A stretch of DNA of 64,000 nt from Acidipropionibacterium acidipropionici (GCF_001441165.1 NZ_CP013126.1:1207551-1271550); one strand, 5' to 3'. Shown: positions 1 through 9,177, numbered from the stretch's first letter. Numbers and translations: made by a program. Notes: generated from the sequence alone by a model not told the origin.

Positions 1-93
1 GCCCGCTGAGAGGCATCGCTGGGGCGGAACAAAAGCCACGGAGAAGCCATGAGAAGAGATTCATCAGTTCATTATCAAGGGGGATGTAATTCG

Positions 94-2338
94 ATGAGAT
101 TACGACACGCACTCGCGGCGGCCGCGCTGACGGCGGCGATGGCCGCGACGGCCGCCATACCGGCACAGGCCGCCGGACCGCAGCCCGGCCACCGACCCGG
201 TGGCCGGACGACCACCTACACCAATGCCGCCTCCAGCAGCTTCGCCGACACCTACGCCGACCCGTCGGTGATCCGGGGCAAAGACGGCTGGTGGTACGCC
301 TACGCCACCGCCGACCCCCTCAAGTCGGGGGAGACCCCGGGGATCGGGCACATCGCACGCACCCGCGACTGGGTGCACTGGGACTACGTCGGCACCATCT
401 TCAACCAGAACAACCGGCCCTCCTGGGCCACCGCCACCGCCGGCCTGTGGGCCCCCGACGTGCGCTACATCGGCGGGCGCTACGTCATGTACTTCGCGGT
501 GACCGACACGACGCTGAACCCGGCCGGCGACGACATGGCGGTCGGCGTCGCCACCGCCGACTCCCCGGCCGGGCCGTGGACGCCGACGGACAAGCCGGTC
601 GTCGCTCCCCGGAGCAACGGGTCGGGTGGGCTGGTACAACACCATCGACCCGGCCGGTCTGACCGGCGCGGACGGCCAGCAGTATCTCTACTGGGGCTCC
701 TACGGCGGCGGGGTGCACGTCACCCGGGTCAGCTCCGACGGGCTGACGCCGGTGGGCACCGAGCAGAAGGTCGGACGGTCCGACCGCTACGAGGGCGCCT
801 ACGTCGTGAGGCACGGGAAGTACTACTACCTGATGGCCTCCTCGGCGAACTGCTGCTCGGGCCCGGCGACCGGGTACGCGGTCTTCGCCGGCCGCTCGAC
901 CTCCCCGATGGGGCCCTTCCTCGATGAGGACGGCGTCTCCATGAACGCCTCGGCCACCGGCGGCAAGCTCGTCGTCGCGCAGAACGGCAACAAGTGGATC
1001 GGGCCGGGCCACAACGCCATGTTCACCGACGCCGCCGGGCAGAGCTACCTCGTCTACCACGCCCTGGACCGCAACAACGCCTGGCTCACCACCCCCGGCG
1101 GCATCAACCGCCGCCCGATGCTGGTCGACCGGCTCGACTGGATCGACGGCTGGCCGGTGGTCAACGCCGGTGCCGGGCCGAGCGCCACCCCGCAGAAGGC
1201 GCCCACGACGTCCACCCTGCTGGGCAGGCAGCCCTGGGACCCGGCCTCGCGATTCCTCGGGATGACGTCGGTCACCGACGCCCAGGGCGGGGCCGCCGGG
1301 AAGGTGACCTCGCGAGCGGTGACCCGAACCCGACTGCCCGGCGGCGACCTCAGGGTCTCGGTCGACCTCAAGGGCAGCGCCCCGGTCACCGTCTCGCTCG
1401 GTTCGGTGCGGGCCACCGTCGACCCGGTGCGCGGGAGGCTGACGGTTCAGGGCACCGGCGGGGAGCGGACGACGTCGCTTCCGGCCCTCACCGGCTGGCG
1501 CACGCTCACCCTGGAGTCTTCGCGCCTGTCCGCCACGGCGTCCGTCTCGGCCGAGGACCTCGCCGATCCGGCCGCCACGGTCACGGCGCCCAGCCTGCGT
1601 CGCATCGGCGCCGGGCCGCTGGAGATCCAGGGAGCCACCCTGGTCGACAACCTCACCGTCGCCAGACCCGCCGCACCCGTCACCCGTGCGGTCGCGACGC
1701 CGGTTCCCGGACGCACCCTGGTGAGCGACGGATTCGACTCGGGCATCGGGTCGGACTGGAGCTGGGTGCGCGGCCAGGACGACGTCACGGTCGCCGACGG
1801 GACACTCAACTGGCCGCTGCGGACCGTCGACCTGTCCGGCAAGGGAGGCACCGGCGGGTTGCTGCTGCGCGAGGCCCCGAAGGGCCAGTGGATCGCCCAG
1901 GTGAAGGTGAATCTGGATCTGGGCGCCGACACGGTGCGCAGCTTCCAGCAGGCCGGGATGGTCGTCTACAACTCCGACGACGACTTCGCCCGGCTCGGCA
2001 CCGTGGCGATCGGCGACACCCGCACCGTCGAATACGGCCGTGAACTGTCCAGCGGCGCCCCCGGCAAGGTGATCTACGGAGGCTCGATCGTCGGACGGTC
2101 GGCCTCCACCATGTGGATGCGGATCGCCCACACCACCAACCGGGCCGGCGAGCAGCTCAACCGCGCCGGGATCAGCACCGACGGTCACACCTGGAAGTGG
2201 GGGGCCACCTGGACCCTGGCCGCCGGGACGCAGCCGAGGATCGGTCTCTACGCCGGAGGGGGAGCATCCCCGGCGGTGACCGCGAGCTTCGACGACTTCC
2301 GGATCATGGCCACGAACTGGAGGGCGCCGTCCATCTGA
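94..2338 (+). pseudogene. Secreted GH43 glycosidase (arabinanase/xylosidase type), frameshifted
   Basis: This gene would encode an exported family 43 glycoside hydrolase acting on arabinan or xylan side chains outside the cell. The start at 94 follows an AAGGGGG ribosome site and opens a signal peptide ending near AQA (residue ~26). The five-bladed propeller begins with the YADPSV motif (probable catalytic base D56), followed by LWAPDVRYIGG. Near 618-628 the frame changes: the second frame resumes with GWYNTIDPAGLTG and carries the EGAYVVRHGKYYYLMAS segment expected to hold the acid glutamate. A C-terminal beta-sandwich follows (about 1720-2335). Read in frame, the first part stops at 927. 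The two halves fit one protein of about 750 residues, so this is either a recent frameshift or a sequencing error. Family 43 is secure; the substrate is inferred. Confidence 0.8.
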
Positions 2339-2345
2339 GCCGGAC

Positions 2346-2425
2346 TCCGACGATCACTCGCCCGAGCCCCCGATCGGGCGCTGCCGACGCGGGCGGTTTC
2401 GGCGCTCGGGAGAGTGATCGTCGGA
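2346..2425. terminator. Long interrupted palindrome after the GH43 gene
   Basis: Arms at 2346-2367 and 2404-2425 pair over 22 positions with one mismatch around a 36-nt loop. The outer 14 bp (TCCGACGATCACTC) are perfect. It lies 8 bp after the GH43 stop and has no U-tract. A factor-assisted or structural transcription terminator is inferred. Confidence 0.5.
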
Positions 2426-2497
2426 CCCCGCGGGGCTCCCCGGGCGTCTCCGCCCGGATCGCGGCGCGACGGACCGTCGACTCGGTAGCCTCCTGTC

Positions 2498-3691
2498 ATG
2501 GACTCCAAGGCCGACAGTCTGTGCGCACCGCCCACCTCCGCCGGGCGCGGGCCCGCCCGGCGCCGACGGCTCGCGGCGGCCCTCCTGGCCCCGCTGCTGC
2601 TCGTGCTGTCGGCCTGCGGCAATGTCGAGATGTCGATCAGGATCAACTCCGCCGACGACGTCCGGATCGTCAGCGACTTCTCGATGAAGAGCTCGGAGAC
2701 GGCTGGCCTGGTCACCAAGGACGACCTGTGCGACTCCTTCAGCGATGTCAGCTACTACACCAAGGTGACCACCTCCAGCTATGAGCGCGACGGCATGATC
2801 GGCTGCCGTGCCACGGGCACCTCCACGCTGCAGAAGCTGGATGACGAGGGGGTGGTGGTGCGCGACGGGGACAAGGTGACGGTGAAGTTCACCACCTCAT
2901 CGGTGAACTCGCCGACCGGCTCGACCGAGAGCCTGGACTCCATGAAGCTGTCGGTGACCTTCCCCGGCAAGGTGCTCAGCCATACCGGTACCGGTGTCGT
3001 GAAGGGCAGCACCGTCACCTGGACCGATCCGGGAGACCTGTCGGGCAGCAGGGGGATCTCGGCCACCGGCACCCTGGCCGAGGGCATCGCCGGGCTGGCC
3101 TGGTGGATCTGGCTCATCATCGGGGTGAGCGGCGCCGCCGTCATCGGGGCCGTCATCGGGGTGGTGGTCGGGCGGCGCCGCCGCGCACGGGCCGCCGCGG
3201 CCGACCAGCAGCAGTGGGGCCAGCAGCAGTGGCAGGGGGCAGCCCAGTACGACCAGTACGGCCAGTACAGCTACGGGCAGCAGCCCCCGGCGGATCCCGG
3301 CCCCTACCCGCCGCAGCCCTACGGCGACCAGCCCCCGTATCCGACCGGCCAGTACCCGCCCTATCCCCAGCAGGGCCCGCAGGGGACGCAGTACATCGAC
3401 CCTCCTCAGCAACCCTCGGCGCAGGCCCAGGAGCAGTTCTTCGGGCCACCGTCGCAGCCTCCCGCCTCCGGCCCCTCCGCGGCTCCCGACGGCGGGGCGC
3501 CGTCCGGGTACCGTTCGAGCGGAACCCGGCAGCCCTGGGGGCCGCAGCCTCAGGACTCCGCGTCCGGCCCGGCGACCCGTCCGATCGACTGGCAGGACGC
3601 CCAGAGCACCGAGGCCTTTTCGGACCGGAGGGCACCATGGGAGACGGCGGGGTGGGAAGAACCCGGCGGGCAAGGACGTTCAGACCAGTAG
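2498..3691 (+). CDS. LppM-like lipoprotein with membrane anchor and Pro/Gln-rich tail
   Basis: Exported lipoprotein of unknown function. A basic n-region (RRRR, residues 21-24) and hydrophobic stretch end in the lipobox LSAC with the lipidated cysteine at residue 40. The following ~150 residues have the Ser/Thr-rich beta pattern of the mycobacterial LppM domain, beginning NVEMSIRINSADDVR. A transmembrane helix (WWIWLIIGVSGAAVIGAVIG, about residues 200-225) is followed by RRRRAR and a disordered tail rich in Q, P, Y and G. In M. tuberculosis LppM has been linked to phagosome interaction; that role cannot be assumed here. The next gene also has a Q/P/G-rich disordered region. The start at 2498 leaves a long n-region; no better start is visible. 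Confidence 0.75.
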   Translation: MDSKADSLCAPPTSAGRGPARRRRLAAALLAPLLLVLSACGNVEMSIRINSADDVRIVSDFSMKSSETAGLVTKDDLCDSFSDVSYYTKVTTSSYERDGMIGCRATGTSTLQKLDDEGVVVRDGDKVTVKFTTSSVNSPTGSTESLDSMKLSVTFPGKVLSHTGTGVVKGSTVTWTDPGDLSGSRGISATGTLAEGIAGLAWWIWLIIGVSGAAVIGAVIGVVVGRRRRARAAAADQQQWGQQQWQGAAQYDQYGQYSYGQQPPADPGPYPPQPYGDQPPYPTGQYPPYPQQGPQGTQYIDPPQQPSAQAQEQFFGPPSQPPASGPSAAPDGGAPSGYRSSGTRQPWGPQPQDSASGPATRPIDWQDAQSTEAFSDRRAPWETAGWEEPGGQGRSDQ

Positions 3692-3717
3692 GCGACTGGA
3701 AGAGTATTCACAGTCGC
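3692..3717 (+). terminator. Short hairpin after the LppM-like gene
   Basis: A perfect 7-bp inverted repeat (GCGACTG at 3692-3698, CAGTCGC at 3711-3717) starts directly after the stop codon at 3689-3691. There is no U-tract, so terminator function is tentative. Confidence 0.35.
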
Positions 3718-3769
3718 GCTCCCAGTGATCCACAGGGTGCACTTATACCGAGGAGACACGATCACGCCC

Positions 3770-5503
3770 ATGGATGAGAACAGGAACCTCCCCGACCCGC
3801 GGTCCGGGGAGACGGACGGGTCGGCGTCGTCGTCGAACTGGTGGGACAGCCTGGGCTCCGAGCAGTCCCACCCCTCGGCCCCTACCGGTGACCAGCGGGA
3901 GGGCGGTCAGCAGTCGGGCGGCTCGACCCCACAGCAGCTGAACTCGCAGAGCGGGAGTTCCCAGGACTCCGGCCGGCAGGCGGATCCCTCGCCCCAGTCG
4001 AGTCCGTGGGCCCCGGGGCCCCAGAGCGATGAAGGCCAGGGATACGGGAATCAGGGCGGCCCGCAGCAGCCCGCTGCCGGCGCCTCACAGGGCTCCCGGC
4101 CCCAGCAGGGCCAGTACCCTCAGCCCCAGCAGGGGCAGTATCTCCAGTCCTCCCAGGGCCAGCACCAGCAGGCTCAACGGCCCCCGTCCCAACAGCCCCA
4201 GCAGGGAGGTCAGAGCTGGGGGGCGTCCTACCCCGGCTCCGGCGGCTATCCCGGGCAGGGCGGCCAGTATCCCGGACAGGGTGGCCAGTATCCCGGACAG
4301 GGCGGCCAGTACCCCGGACGCGGGCCCACGGATCAGAGCGGGATGGGCCAGCCGTCCGGCCAGGGCCCTCTCCAGCAGGTCGCCGAGCCGCGCAGCAGGA
4401 AGGGCCTGAAGGCCGGGGCCGTGGCCCTGATCGCGGTGCTCGCCGCCGGCGCAGGTGGGCTGTCGGGATGGGCGGTGAACGCGGGCGGCGACAGCGACTC
4501 GGCGTCCTCCTCCCCCTCATCGACCGTCACCAAGGTGGTCCAGGGCAATTCCTCGGCCCCGGACTGGACGGCCACCGCCTCGGCGGTGTCTGACTCGGTG
4601 GTCTCCATCAGCATCCGGTCCAGCAACGGCACCGCCGCGGGATCCGGCGTCGTGCTGGATTCCAAGGGCAACATCGTCACCAACAATCACGTCGTCGCAT
4701 CGGCGTCGGGATCCGACATCCAGGTCGCCCTGGGAGACCGGACCTACACCGCCACCGTGGTCGGCACCGACCCCTCCAGCGACCTGGCCGTCATCCGGCT
4801 CAGCTCCCCGCCCAAGAGCCTCAAGCCCATCAGCTTCGGCAACAGCGACAAGCTGTCGGTGGGCGCTCCCGTGATGGCGATCGGCAATCCGCTGGGTCTG
4901 TCCGGCTCAGTCACCACCGGCATCATCAGCGCCCTCAACCGGCCGGTCTCCACCTCATCCAGTGACCAGCAGAGCAGCTCGGGCGACGACGTCGTGGTCA
5001 CCAACGCCATCCAGACCAGCGCCCCGATCAACCCGGGCAACTCCGGCGGCGCCCTGATCAACGCGGGCGGACAGCTCATCGGCATCAACTCGTCGATCGC
5101 CAGCCTGTCCTCGGGATCGTCCTCCTCCCAGTCGGGCAGCATCGGCATCGGATTCGCGATCCCGGCGAATCTGGTCAAGAACATCACCGATCAGCTCATC
5201 TCCACGGGCAAGGCCAAGCACGCCTTCCTGGGGCTCACCACCCAGGACGCGACAGCCACGGTCGACGGGGTCCAGGTGAACGGGGCTGGAGTCCGCTCGG
5301 TGGAGTCCGGCGCGCCGGCCGACAAGGCCGGAGTGAGGGAGGGCGACGTCGTCATCAAGGTGAACTCGACGACGGTGACCTCCGGCGAGGGGCTCGTGGG
5401 ACTGGTGCGGTCCCGCAAGGTGGGGGAGAAGGTGACCCTCACCCTGGTGCGCGACGGAGCCGAGCAGAAGGTCAGCGCCACCCTGGCCGCGACCCAGGAG
5501 TGA
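3770..5503 (+). CDS. HtrA/DegP-like membrane serine protease with PDZ domain
   Basis: Envelope quality-control protease of the trypsin-like S1C family. The N-terminal ~200 residues are cytoplasmic, disordered and Q/G/P-rich, with three tandem GQGGQYP heptads encoded by a 21-bp DNA repeat at about 4252-4320. A transmembrane helix follows (about residues 222-243, AGAVALIAVLAAGAGGLSGW). The protease domain shows all three catalytic residues: H307 in TNNHVV, D338 in SSDLAVI and S425 in NPGNSGGA. One PDZ domain occupies the last ~100 residues (GVRSVESGAPADKAGVREGD). I chose ATG 3770 (MDENRNLPDPRS), preceded by GAGGAG, over GTG 3725. The product is 577 residues. No partner regulator is adjacent. 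Confidence 0.9.
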   Translation: MDENRNLPDPRSGETDGSASSSNWWDSLGSEQSHPSAPTGDQREGGQQSGGSTPQQLNSQSGSSQDSGRQADPSPQSSPWAPGPQSDEGQGYGNQGGPQQPAAGASQGSRPQQGQYPQPQQGQYLQSSQGQHQQAQRPPSQQPQQGGQSWGASYPGSGGYPGQGGQYPGQGGQYPGQGGQYPGRGPTDQSGMGQPSGQGPLQQVAEPRSRKGLKAGAVALIAVLAAGAGGLSGWAVNAGGDSDSASSSPSSTVTKVVQGNSSAPDWTATASAVSDSVVSISIRSSNGTAAGSGVVLDSKGNIVTNNHVVASASGSDIQVALGDRTYTATVVGTDPSSDLAVIRLSSPPKSLKPISFGNSDKLSVGAPVMAIGNPLGLSGSVTTGIISALNRPVSTSSSDQQSSSGDDVVVTNAIQTSAPINPGNSGGALINAGGQLIGINSSIASLSSGSSSSQSGSIGIGFAIPANLVKNITDQLISTGKAKHAFLGLTTQDATATVDGVQVNGAGVRSVESGAPADKAGVREGDVVIKVNSTTVTSGEGLVGLVRSRKVGEKVTLTLVRDGAEQKVSATLAATQE

Positions 5504-5546
5504 CCGCTGGTCTGTTGCCGTCACATCTCGTCCGGCTCTCCCTTGT

Positions 5547-5612
5547 CGTGTGCAGGCAAATGACACGGATGCAGTTGTATTCCACTGCTTCCTTGTCATT
5601 TGCCTGCACACG
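5547..5612. repeat. 66-bp palindromic repeat, family A copy 1
   Basis: The arms begin CGTGTGCAGGCAAATGACA and run about 33 bp each to a short central loop; the central part has mismatches. A second copy of the same length lies at 6758-6823, on the other side of the AbiEi/DUF559 gene. This copy sits between convergent htrA and AbiEi genes, where it could end transcription from both sides. Confidence 0.8.
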
Positions 5613-5668
5613 AGGACAGTGATGCCGCGCGAGCGACCCTCAGGACGTCGACCTCGATCACCCGGCTG

Positions 5669-6661
5669 TTACCAGGGTTCTGCCTCCCAGGGGGAGCGCG
5701 GTGGCGGACTGACCCACGGGTCATCGAGAAGCCCGCGCTGGCCGAGAAGTCGCTGGAGCCTTTTCGCCGCCTCGACGGGTTCTCGGAGGTCTGCTCGGCA
5801 GAACCGGATGACCTCGAGTCCCTGGTCACGGATGTCGGCCTCGCGGGCCTTCTCCCGGATGATCACATCTGAGAGGCTCTCGCCGGGTTTCCGGTCGCGC
5901 AAGTATTTCTGAGGTCCGTCGTACTCCCCGACCACGCCGTGCTCCAGCCAGCCGTAGTCGCACCGGGCAACGAAGTCTCCGTGGCTGTTGTTGATGGTGA
6001 CCTGAAGGTCCGTGGGAGCGCATTCCAGCCGATGGAGCTTCGCACGCATGAGGGATTCGCCCGGGCTCTCCGACCGTCCGTCCGCGAAATCGGTCACCGT
6101 CCAGGCCATGGCATTGCCTCGTCTGCCCGCCCCGCGCCGGGCGAGGTCCGCCATCTGCGCGGGTGTGACGCCGCCGGCCAGGGCAGCATCGGCGATCATG
6201 GTTCCAGTGACGAAGCCGAACTGCCGCGCCATGTCGAGTGCGGTGCGTCCGGGGCTGGTGACCCGATATCCGCCCACCCGGACGATCTCGTCCTTCGCCA
6301 TGTCGCTGGATCTGCTGACCAGAAGGGGACTGCGGTATCCGCTGGTCCCCGGGCCACGATTGATCCAGACGGTGTCGGCTCCGTGGAAGGTCATGGGAAG
6401 ACCCAGCAGGGCGACTGCCGAGGTGTGGGTGAGCACCCATGTGTCTCCCGACAGGACGGGCACCGTGCCCGCGATGAGGTCGAGGTGCCGAGCTCGCGCG
6501 TCCTGCCGGAGGGGTCCCTCGATCACCGCTCCGTGGCGTACCCGGGAGACCGTGCCGTCCCGGATCTGCTTCCTGAGCCCGCCGTAGGAGATGCCCCGGC
6601 CGCATGCATCGGCGACCCGGCGGACCCGTCTCTCGTCGTCCATGAGGAGAGTGAGCCACAC
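5669..6661 (-). CDS. AbiEi-antitoxin-like / DUF559 endonuclease-fold protein
   Basis: Two-part protein common in actinobacteria. The N-terminal ~80 residues resemble the winged-helix AbiEi antitoxin domain (GISYGGLRKQIRDGTVSRVRHG). The C-terminal ~110 residues resemble the DUF559/Vsr-like nuclease fold: RCDYGW and GEYDG supply the acidic residues, followed by IIREKAREADIRDQGLEVIRF. GTG 6661 is chosen because CAGGAG lies 6-7 nt upstream; ATG 6643 is the alternative and lacks a ribosome site. No AbiEii toxin gene is adjacent, so a classical toxin-antitoxin pair is not shown. The gene is bracketed by two copies of a 66-bp palindrome. Domain assignment is from motif recognition; the function is unknown. 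Confidence 0.7.
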   Translation of the reverse strand: MWLTLLMDDERRVRRVADACGRGISYGGLRKQIRDGTVSRVRHGAVIEGPLRQDARARHLDLIAGTVPVLSGDTWVLTHTSAVALLGLPMTFHGADTVWINRGPGTSGYRSPLLVSRSSDMAKDEIVRVGGYRVTSPGRTALDMARQFGFVTGTMIADAALAGGVTPAQMADLARRGAGRRGNAMAWTVTDFADGRSESPGESLMRAKLHRLECAPTDLQVTINNSHGDFVARCDYGWLEHGVVGEYDGPQKYLRDRKPGESLSDVIIREKAREADIRDQGLEVIRFCRADLREPVEAAKRLQRLLGQRGLLDDPWVSPPPRSPWEAEPW

Positions 6662-6757
6662 GGACGGCTCCTGGCGCCAGCCTTCAGTGCCGGATCTGTG
6701 GATAACTGTCTGCGCACCCGATACCTGTGGACAACTCCGTAGGCCGCGTCCGGGGCT

Positions 6758-6823
6758 CGTGTGCAGGCAAATGACACGGAGGCAGTGGAATACACCTGCC
6801 TCCGTGTCATTTGCCTGCACACG
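6758..6823. repeat. 66-bp palindromic repeat, family A copy 2
   Basis: Same element as 5547-5612, with better pairing: the arms (CGTGTGCAGGCAAATGACAC, extending to GGAGGCAG) match perfectly for 28 bp each. It lies about 100 bp upstream of the AbiEi/DUF559 start. The remaining DNA between 6662 and 6944 holds nothing else I recognise. Confidence 0.8.
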
Positions 6824-6944
6824 GGAGGCAGGTGGGGGGAAGGCCGTGGACGGGGTCGGCGGGGTGCGCGGGAGCGGATGGGAGAGGGGGCTGGGGGTGT
6901 CGGGGCGAAGAAGGGGTCCGGGCTACATCAGGTCGAGCCGGCAC

Positions 6945-7895
6945 TCACATGAGGTCGAGCACTGCTCTTGCGGTCTCGTCGTCGACCACCAGGTCGGTGG
7001 CCACCCGGGCCCGCAGTGCCGCCAGCAGGATCCTGGCCTTCGCCTTCCCGGCCACCACGCAGACCCGGCGCGGCACCTTCCGCAGCTGGTGGGGGCTCAT
7101 TCCGGTGGCCCGCTCATTGAAGGGGATGTCGGCATAGGATCCGTCGGCCTTGAGGAAGACGGTGTTCACATCCCCGACCACCCCGCTGCCCGACAGCTCG
7201 CCCATCTCGGCGTCATCGAGGTAGCCCGACGAGTAGACATGGGAGGGCACCGGCCCCTGGAGCGCCCCGACCCCGAAGATCGCCACGTCCAGCGTCCGCT
7301 GCTCCTTGAGCACCGACTGGACGGCCCTCTCGCGCCACATCGCGGCCTTCGTCTCCGGGTTGTCGAAGAAGGCCGGCACCGGGAAGTGGACCACCTCCGC
7401 CTGGAAGGCCTGCCCCAGCCGCGCCATCAGATTGCCGACATAGGGGATCCCCGAGGTCACCGGGTTCGCCGCTCCGTTCATCTGGACCACCTGCACCCCG
7501 CGCACATCCTTCGGGATGACGTGCTGGGCCACCGCGTCCAGAGTGGTGCCCCAGGCGATCCCTATCGAGGTGTGGTCCTCGACCAGATCGGTGGCCAGCT
7601 GCCCGGCGATCCGCGCCACCTGGTCGAGCCGGTGCACCGCCGTCGTGCCCGAACGCACCGGCACCACCGTGGTCCGCACCCCGAACATCCTCGACAGCGA
7701 CGTCCCGGCGCCGTTGGGGGGCCCCGTCGGCTGAGCCAGGCTGATCCGCACCAGACCGGTCTGGCGGGCCTGCTTGAGCAGACGCGAGACCGTCGACCTC
7801 GACGTACCCAGGTGCTTGGCGATGACGTCCATCGTCTCGCCCTGCAGGTAGTACATGGATGCGGCTGTCCACACATCGTCCGCCCACTCGTTCAT
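6945..7895 (-). CDS. SorC-family sugar-binding transcriptional regulator
   Basis: DNA-binding regulator of 316 residues. An N-terminal helix-turn-helix (MDVIAKHLGTSRSTVSRLLKQARQ, about residues 18-41) precedes a SorC-type effector-binding domain with phosphosugar-isomerase-like fold (GIAWGTTLDAVAQHV, VQMNGAANPV, FGVGALQGP). The start at 7895 follows an AGGAGG with 8-nt spacing. The gene is divergent from glpF, with glpK beyond, so it most likely controls glycerol uptake and phosphorylation in response to a phosphorylated glycerol metabolite. That role is inferred from position. Three inverted repeats in the shared upstream region are candidate operators. Confidence 0.85.
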   Translation of the reverse strand: MNEWADDVWTAASMYYLQGETMDVIAKHLGTSRSTVSRLLKQARQTGLVRISLAQPTGPPNGAGTSLSRMFGVRTTVVPVRSGTTAVHRLDQVARIAGQLATDLVEDHTSIGIAWGTTLDAVAQHVIPKDVRGVQVVQMNGAANPVTSGIPYVGNLMARLGQAFQAEVVHFPVPAFFDNPETKAAMWRERAVQSVLKEQRTLDVAIFGVGALQGPVPSHVYSSGYLDDAEMGELSGSGVVGDVNTVFLKADGSYADIPFNERATGMSPHQLRKVPRRVCVVAGKAKARILLAALRARVATDLVVDDETARAVLDLM

Positions 7896-7912
7896 TCTCT
7901 CAACCTCCTGCC

Positions 7913-7926
7913 TGCACATTAGTGCA
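7913..7926. promoter_or_regulatory. Candidate operator TGCAC-ATTA-GTGCA
   Basis: A perfect 5-bp inverted repeat with 4-bp spacer lies 18 bp upstream of the SorC-type gene start. Its position fits autoregulation. No consensus was available to test it. Confidence 0.4.
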
Positions 7927-7969
7927 GAGCAAGCTTCGACGTGTTCACTGGATGTTTGACTAGGGGCGC

Positions 7970-7988
7970 TCGGTCTGGTTTCGACCGA
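7970..7988. promoter_or_regulatory. Candidate operator TCGGTC-N7-GACCGA
   Basis: A perfect 6-bp inverted repeat near the centre of the 207-bp region between the divergent regulator and glpF. Operator function is inferred from position and symmetry only. Confidence 0.35.
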
Positions 7989-8065
7989 ACGGACTGCCTC
8001 CCGCGTCCTGGCGCGTGTACCCACGATGGGGCACGCGAGGTGGGAGCCTCGCAGTTCACCGTGGA

Positions 8066-8084
8066 GGTGTCAACGTCTGACACC
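8066..8084 (+). promoter_or_regulatory. Candidate operator or leader hairpin of glpF
   Basis: GGTGTCA-acgtc-TGACACC is a perfect 7-bp inverted repeat ending 18 bp before the glpF start and 7 bp before its AGGAG ribosome site. It could bind the neighbouring regulator or fold in the transcript. Confidence 0.4.
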
Positions 8085-8102
8085 ACGAGCACAGGAGTGA
8101 CA

Positions 8103-8855
8103 ATGCTTAGTCCATTGGCGGTACCCATCGCCACAATCTTCGGGTCGGAGTTCCTCGGCACGATGATCCTCATCATTCTCGGTGTTGGCGTCGTGGCGAA
8201 CAACCTTCTTCCCAAGACAAAAGGTCATGACAACGCTCCCGGGTCCCTTCAGATCAACTGGGGCTGGGGTCTCGGCGTCATGTTCGGTGTGTATGGAGCC
8301 TACAAGACCGGCGGGCACCTGAACCCCGCCGTCACCATCGGCCTGTGGGTCGCCGGCAAGGATCTGGCCCCCGGCATCCCCGCCACGGCCGGCAATATCG
8401 CCACCTACATCGTCGCCCAGATGTGCGGTGCCTTCGTCGGTGCCGTCATCGCCTGGCTGGCCTACAAGCAGCACTACGACGAGGACTGCGACCCCGCTCT
8501 CAAGCTGGGCACCTTCGCCACCGGCCCGGAGATCCGCAGCCCCTTCTGGAACACCCTCACTGAGGTCATCGGCACCTGGGTCCTGGTCATCTGGGTCATC
8601 ATCTCCGGCTACACCAGCGGCACCGCCATCGGCCCGCTCGGCGTCGCTCTGCTGATCGTGGCCATCGGTGCCTCCCTCGGTGGGCCCACCGGATACGCCA
8701 TCAACCCCGCCCGAGACCTGGGCCCCCGTATCGCTCACGCCGTCCTGCCCATCAAGGGCAAGGGGGGCTCCGACTGGGGCTACGCCTGGGTGCCGATCGT
8801 CGGCCCTCTGATCGGCGGCGTCCTCGCCGGTCTGACGTACATCATCTTCTGGTGA
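8103..8855 (+). CDS. glpF: Glycerol uptake facilitator (MIP/aquaglyceroporin)
   Basis: Inner-membrane channel for glycerol of 250 residues, the usual MIP length, with six hydrophobic segments and two half-helices. Both pore motifs are present: NPA at residues 74-76 (GGHLNPAVT) and NPA at 201-203. The second is followed by RDLGPR; the aspartate after NPAR is typical of glycerol facilitators rather than water channels. The start at 8103 follows AGGAG with good spacing; in-frame upstream codons lack support. It is divergent from a SorC-type regulator and 322 bp upstream of glpK, so it feeds glycerol to that kinase. Confidence 0.95.
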   Translation: MLSPLAVPIATIFGSEFLGTMILIILGVGVVANNLLPKTKGHDNAPGSLQINWGWGLGVMFGVYGAYKTGGHLNPAVTIGLWVAGKDLAPGIPATAGNIATYIVAQMCGAFVGAVIAWLAYKQHYDEDCDPALKLGTFATGPEIRSPFWNTLTEVIGTWVLVIWVIISGYTSGTAIGPLGVALLIVAIGASLGGPTGYAINPARDLGPRIAHAVLPIKGKGGSDWGYAWVPIVGPLIGGVLAGLTYIIFW

Positions 8856-9177
8856 TGACAACCGGTGACGCCGTCCGTCGCGAATCGACGGCGATTCCGG
8901 CCGGTAGGGCATGATGGGGCAGGGGCTGCGGCGACGGCGGCTCCTGCCGACAACTGAATATGTCGACAACTGAAGAACCGGGGACACGGGCCGGGCGCGC
9001 TGAGGCAGGCCGTCCCATGAGCCCCGGACAACCGGCAGGAGAGCCGCAGACGGCTCGTACGGCCGGCATATAACCCGGGTGTCAGAAGCACCCGGACCGA
9101 CCCCGGGAGCCACGTCGGCCCCCGATCGACCCCCGGGCGTCGCGGCGCCCGAGAATCGACATAGAAAGGCTTCACCC
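8856..9177 (+). other. glpF-glpK intergenic region
   Basis: 322 bp without a convincing gene. A 7-bp inverted repeat (CGCCGTC 8869-8875, GACGGCG 8887-8893) follows the glpF stop and may attenuate transcription. Two direct copies of CGACAACTGAA occur at 8948-8958 and 8964-8974 with 16-bp period, a possible paired protein-binding site. The glpK ribosome site (AGAAAGG) is at the right end. Confidence 0.35.

Noticed and set aside
485-2188. 567-codon minus-strand ORF
   Set aside because: Antisense to the GH43 gene and of low-complexity composition. It does not explain the frameshift.
5669-6643. Complete AbiE toxin-antitoxin system
   Set aside because: Only the AbiEi-like domain is present, fused to a DUF559 domain. 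No AbiEii nucleotidyltransferase toxin is adjacent.
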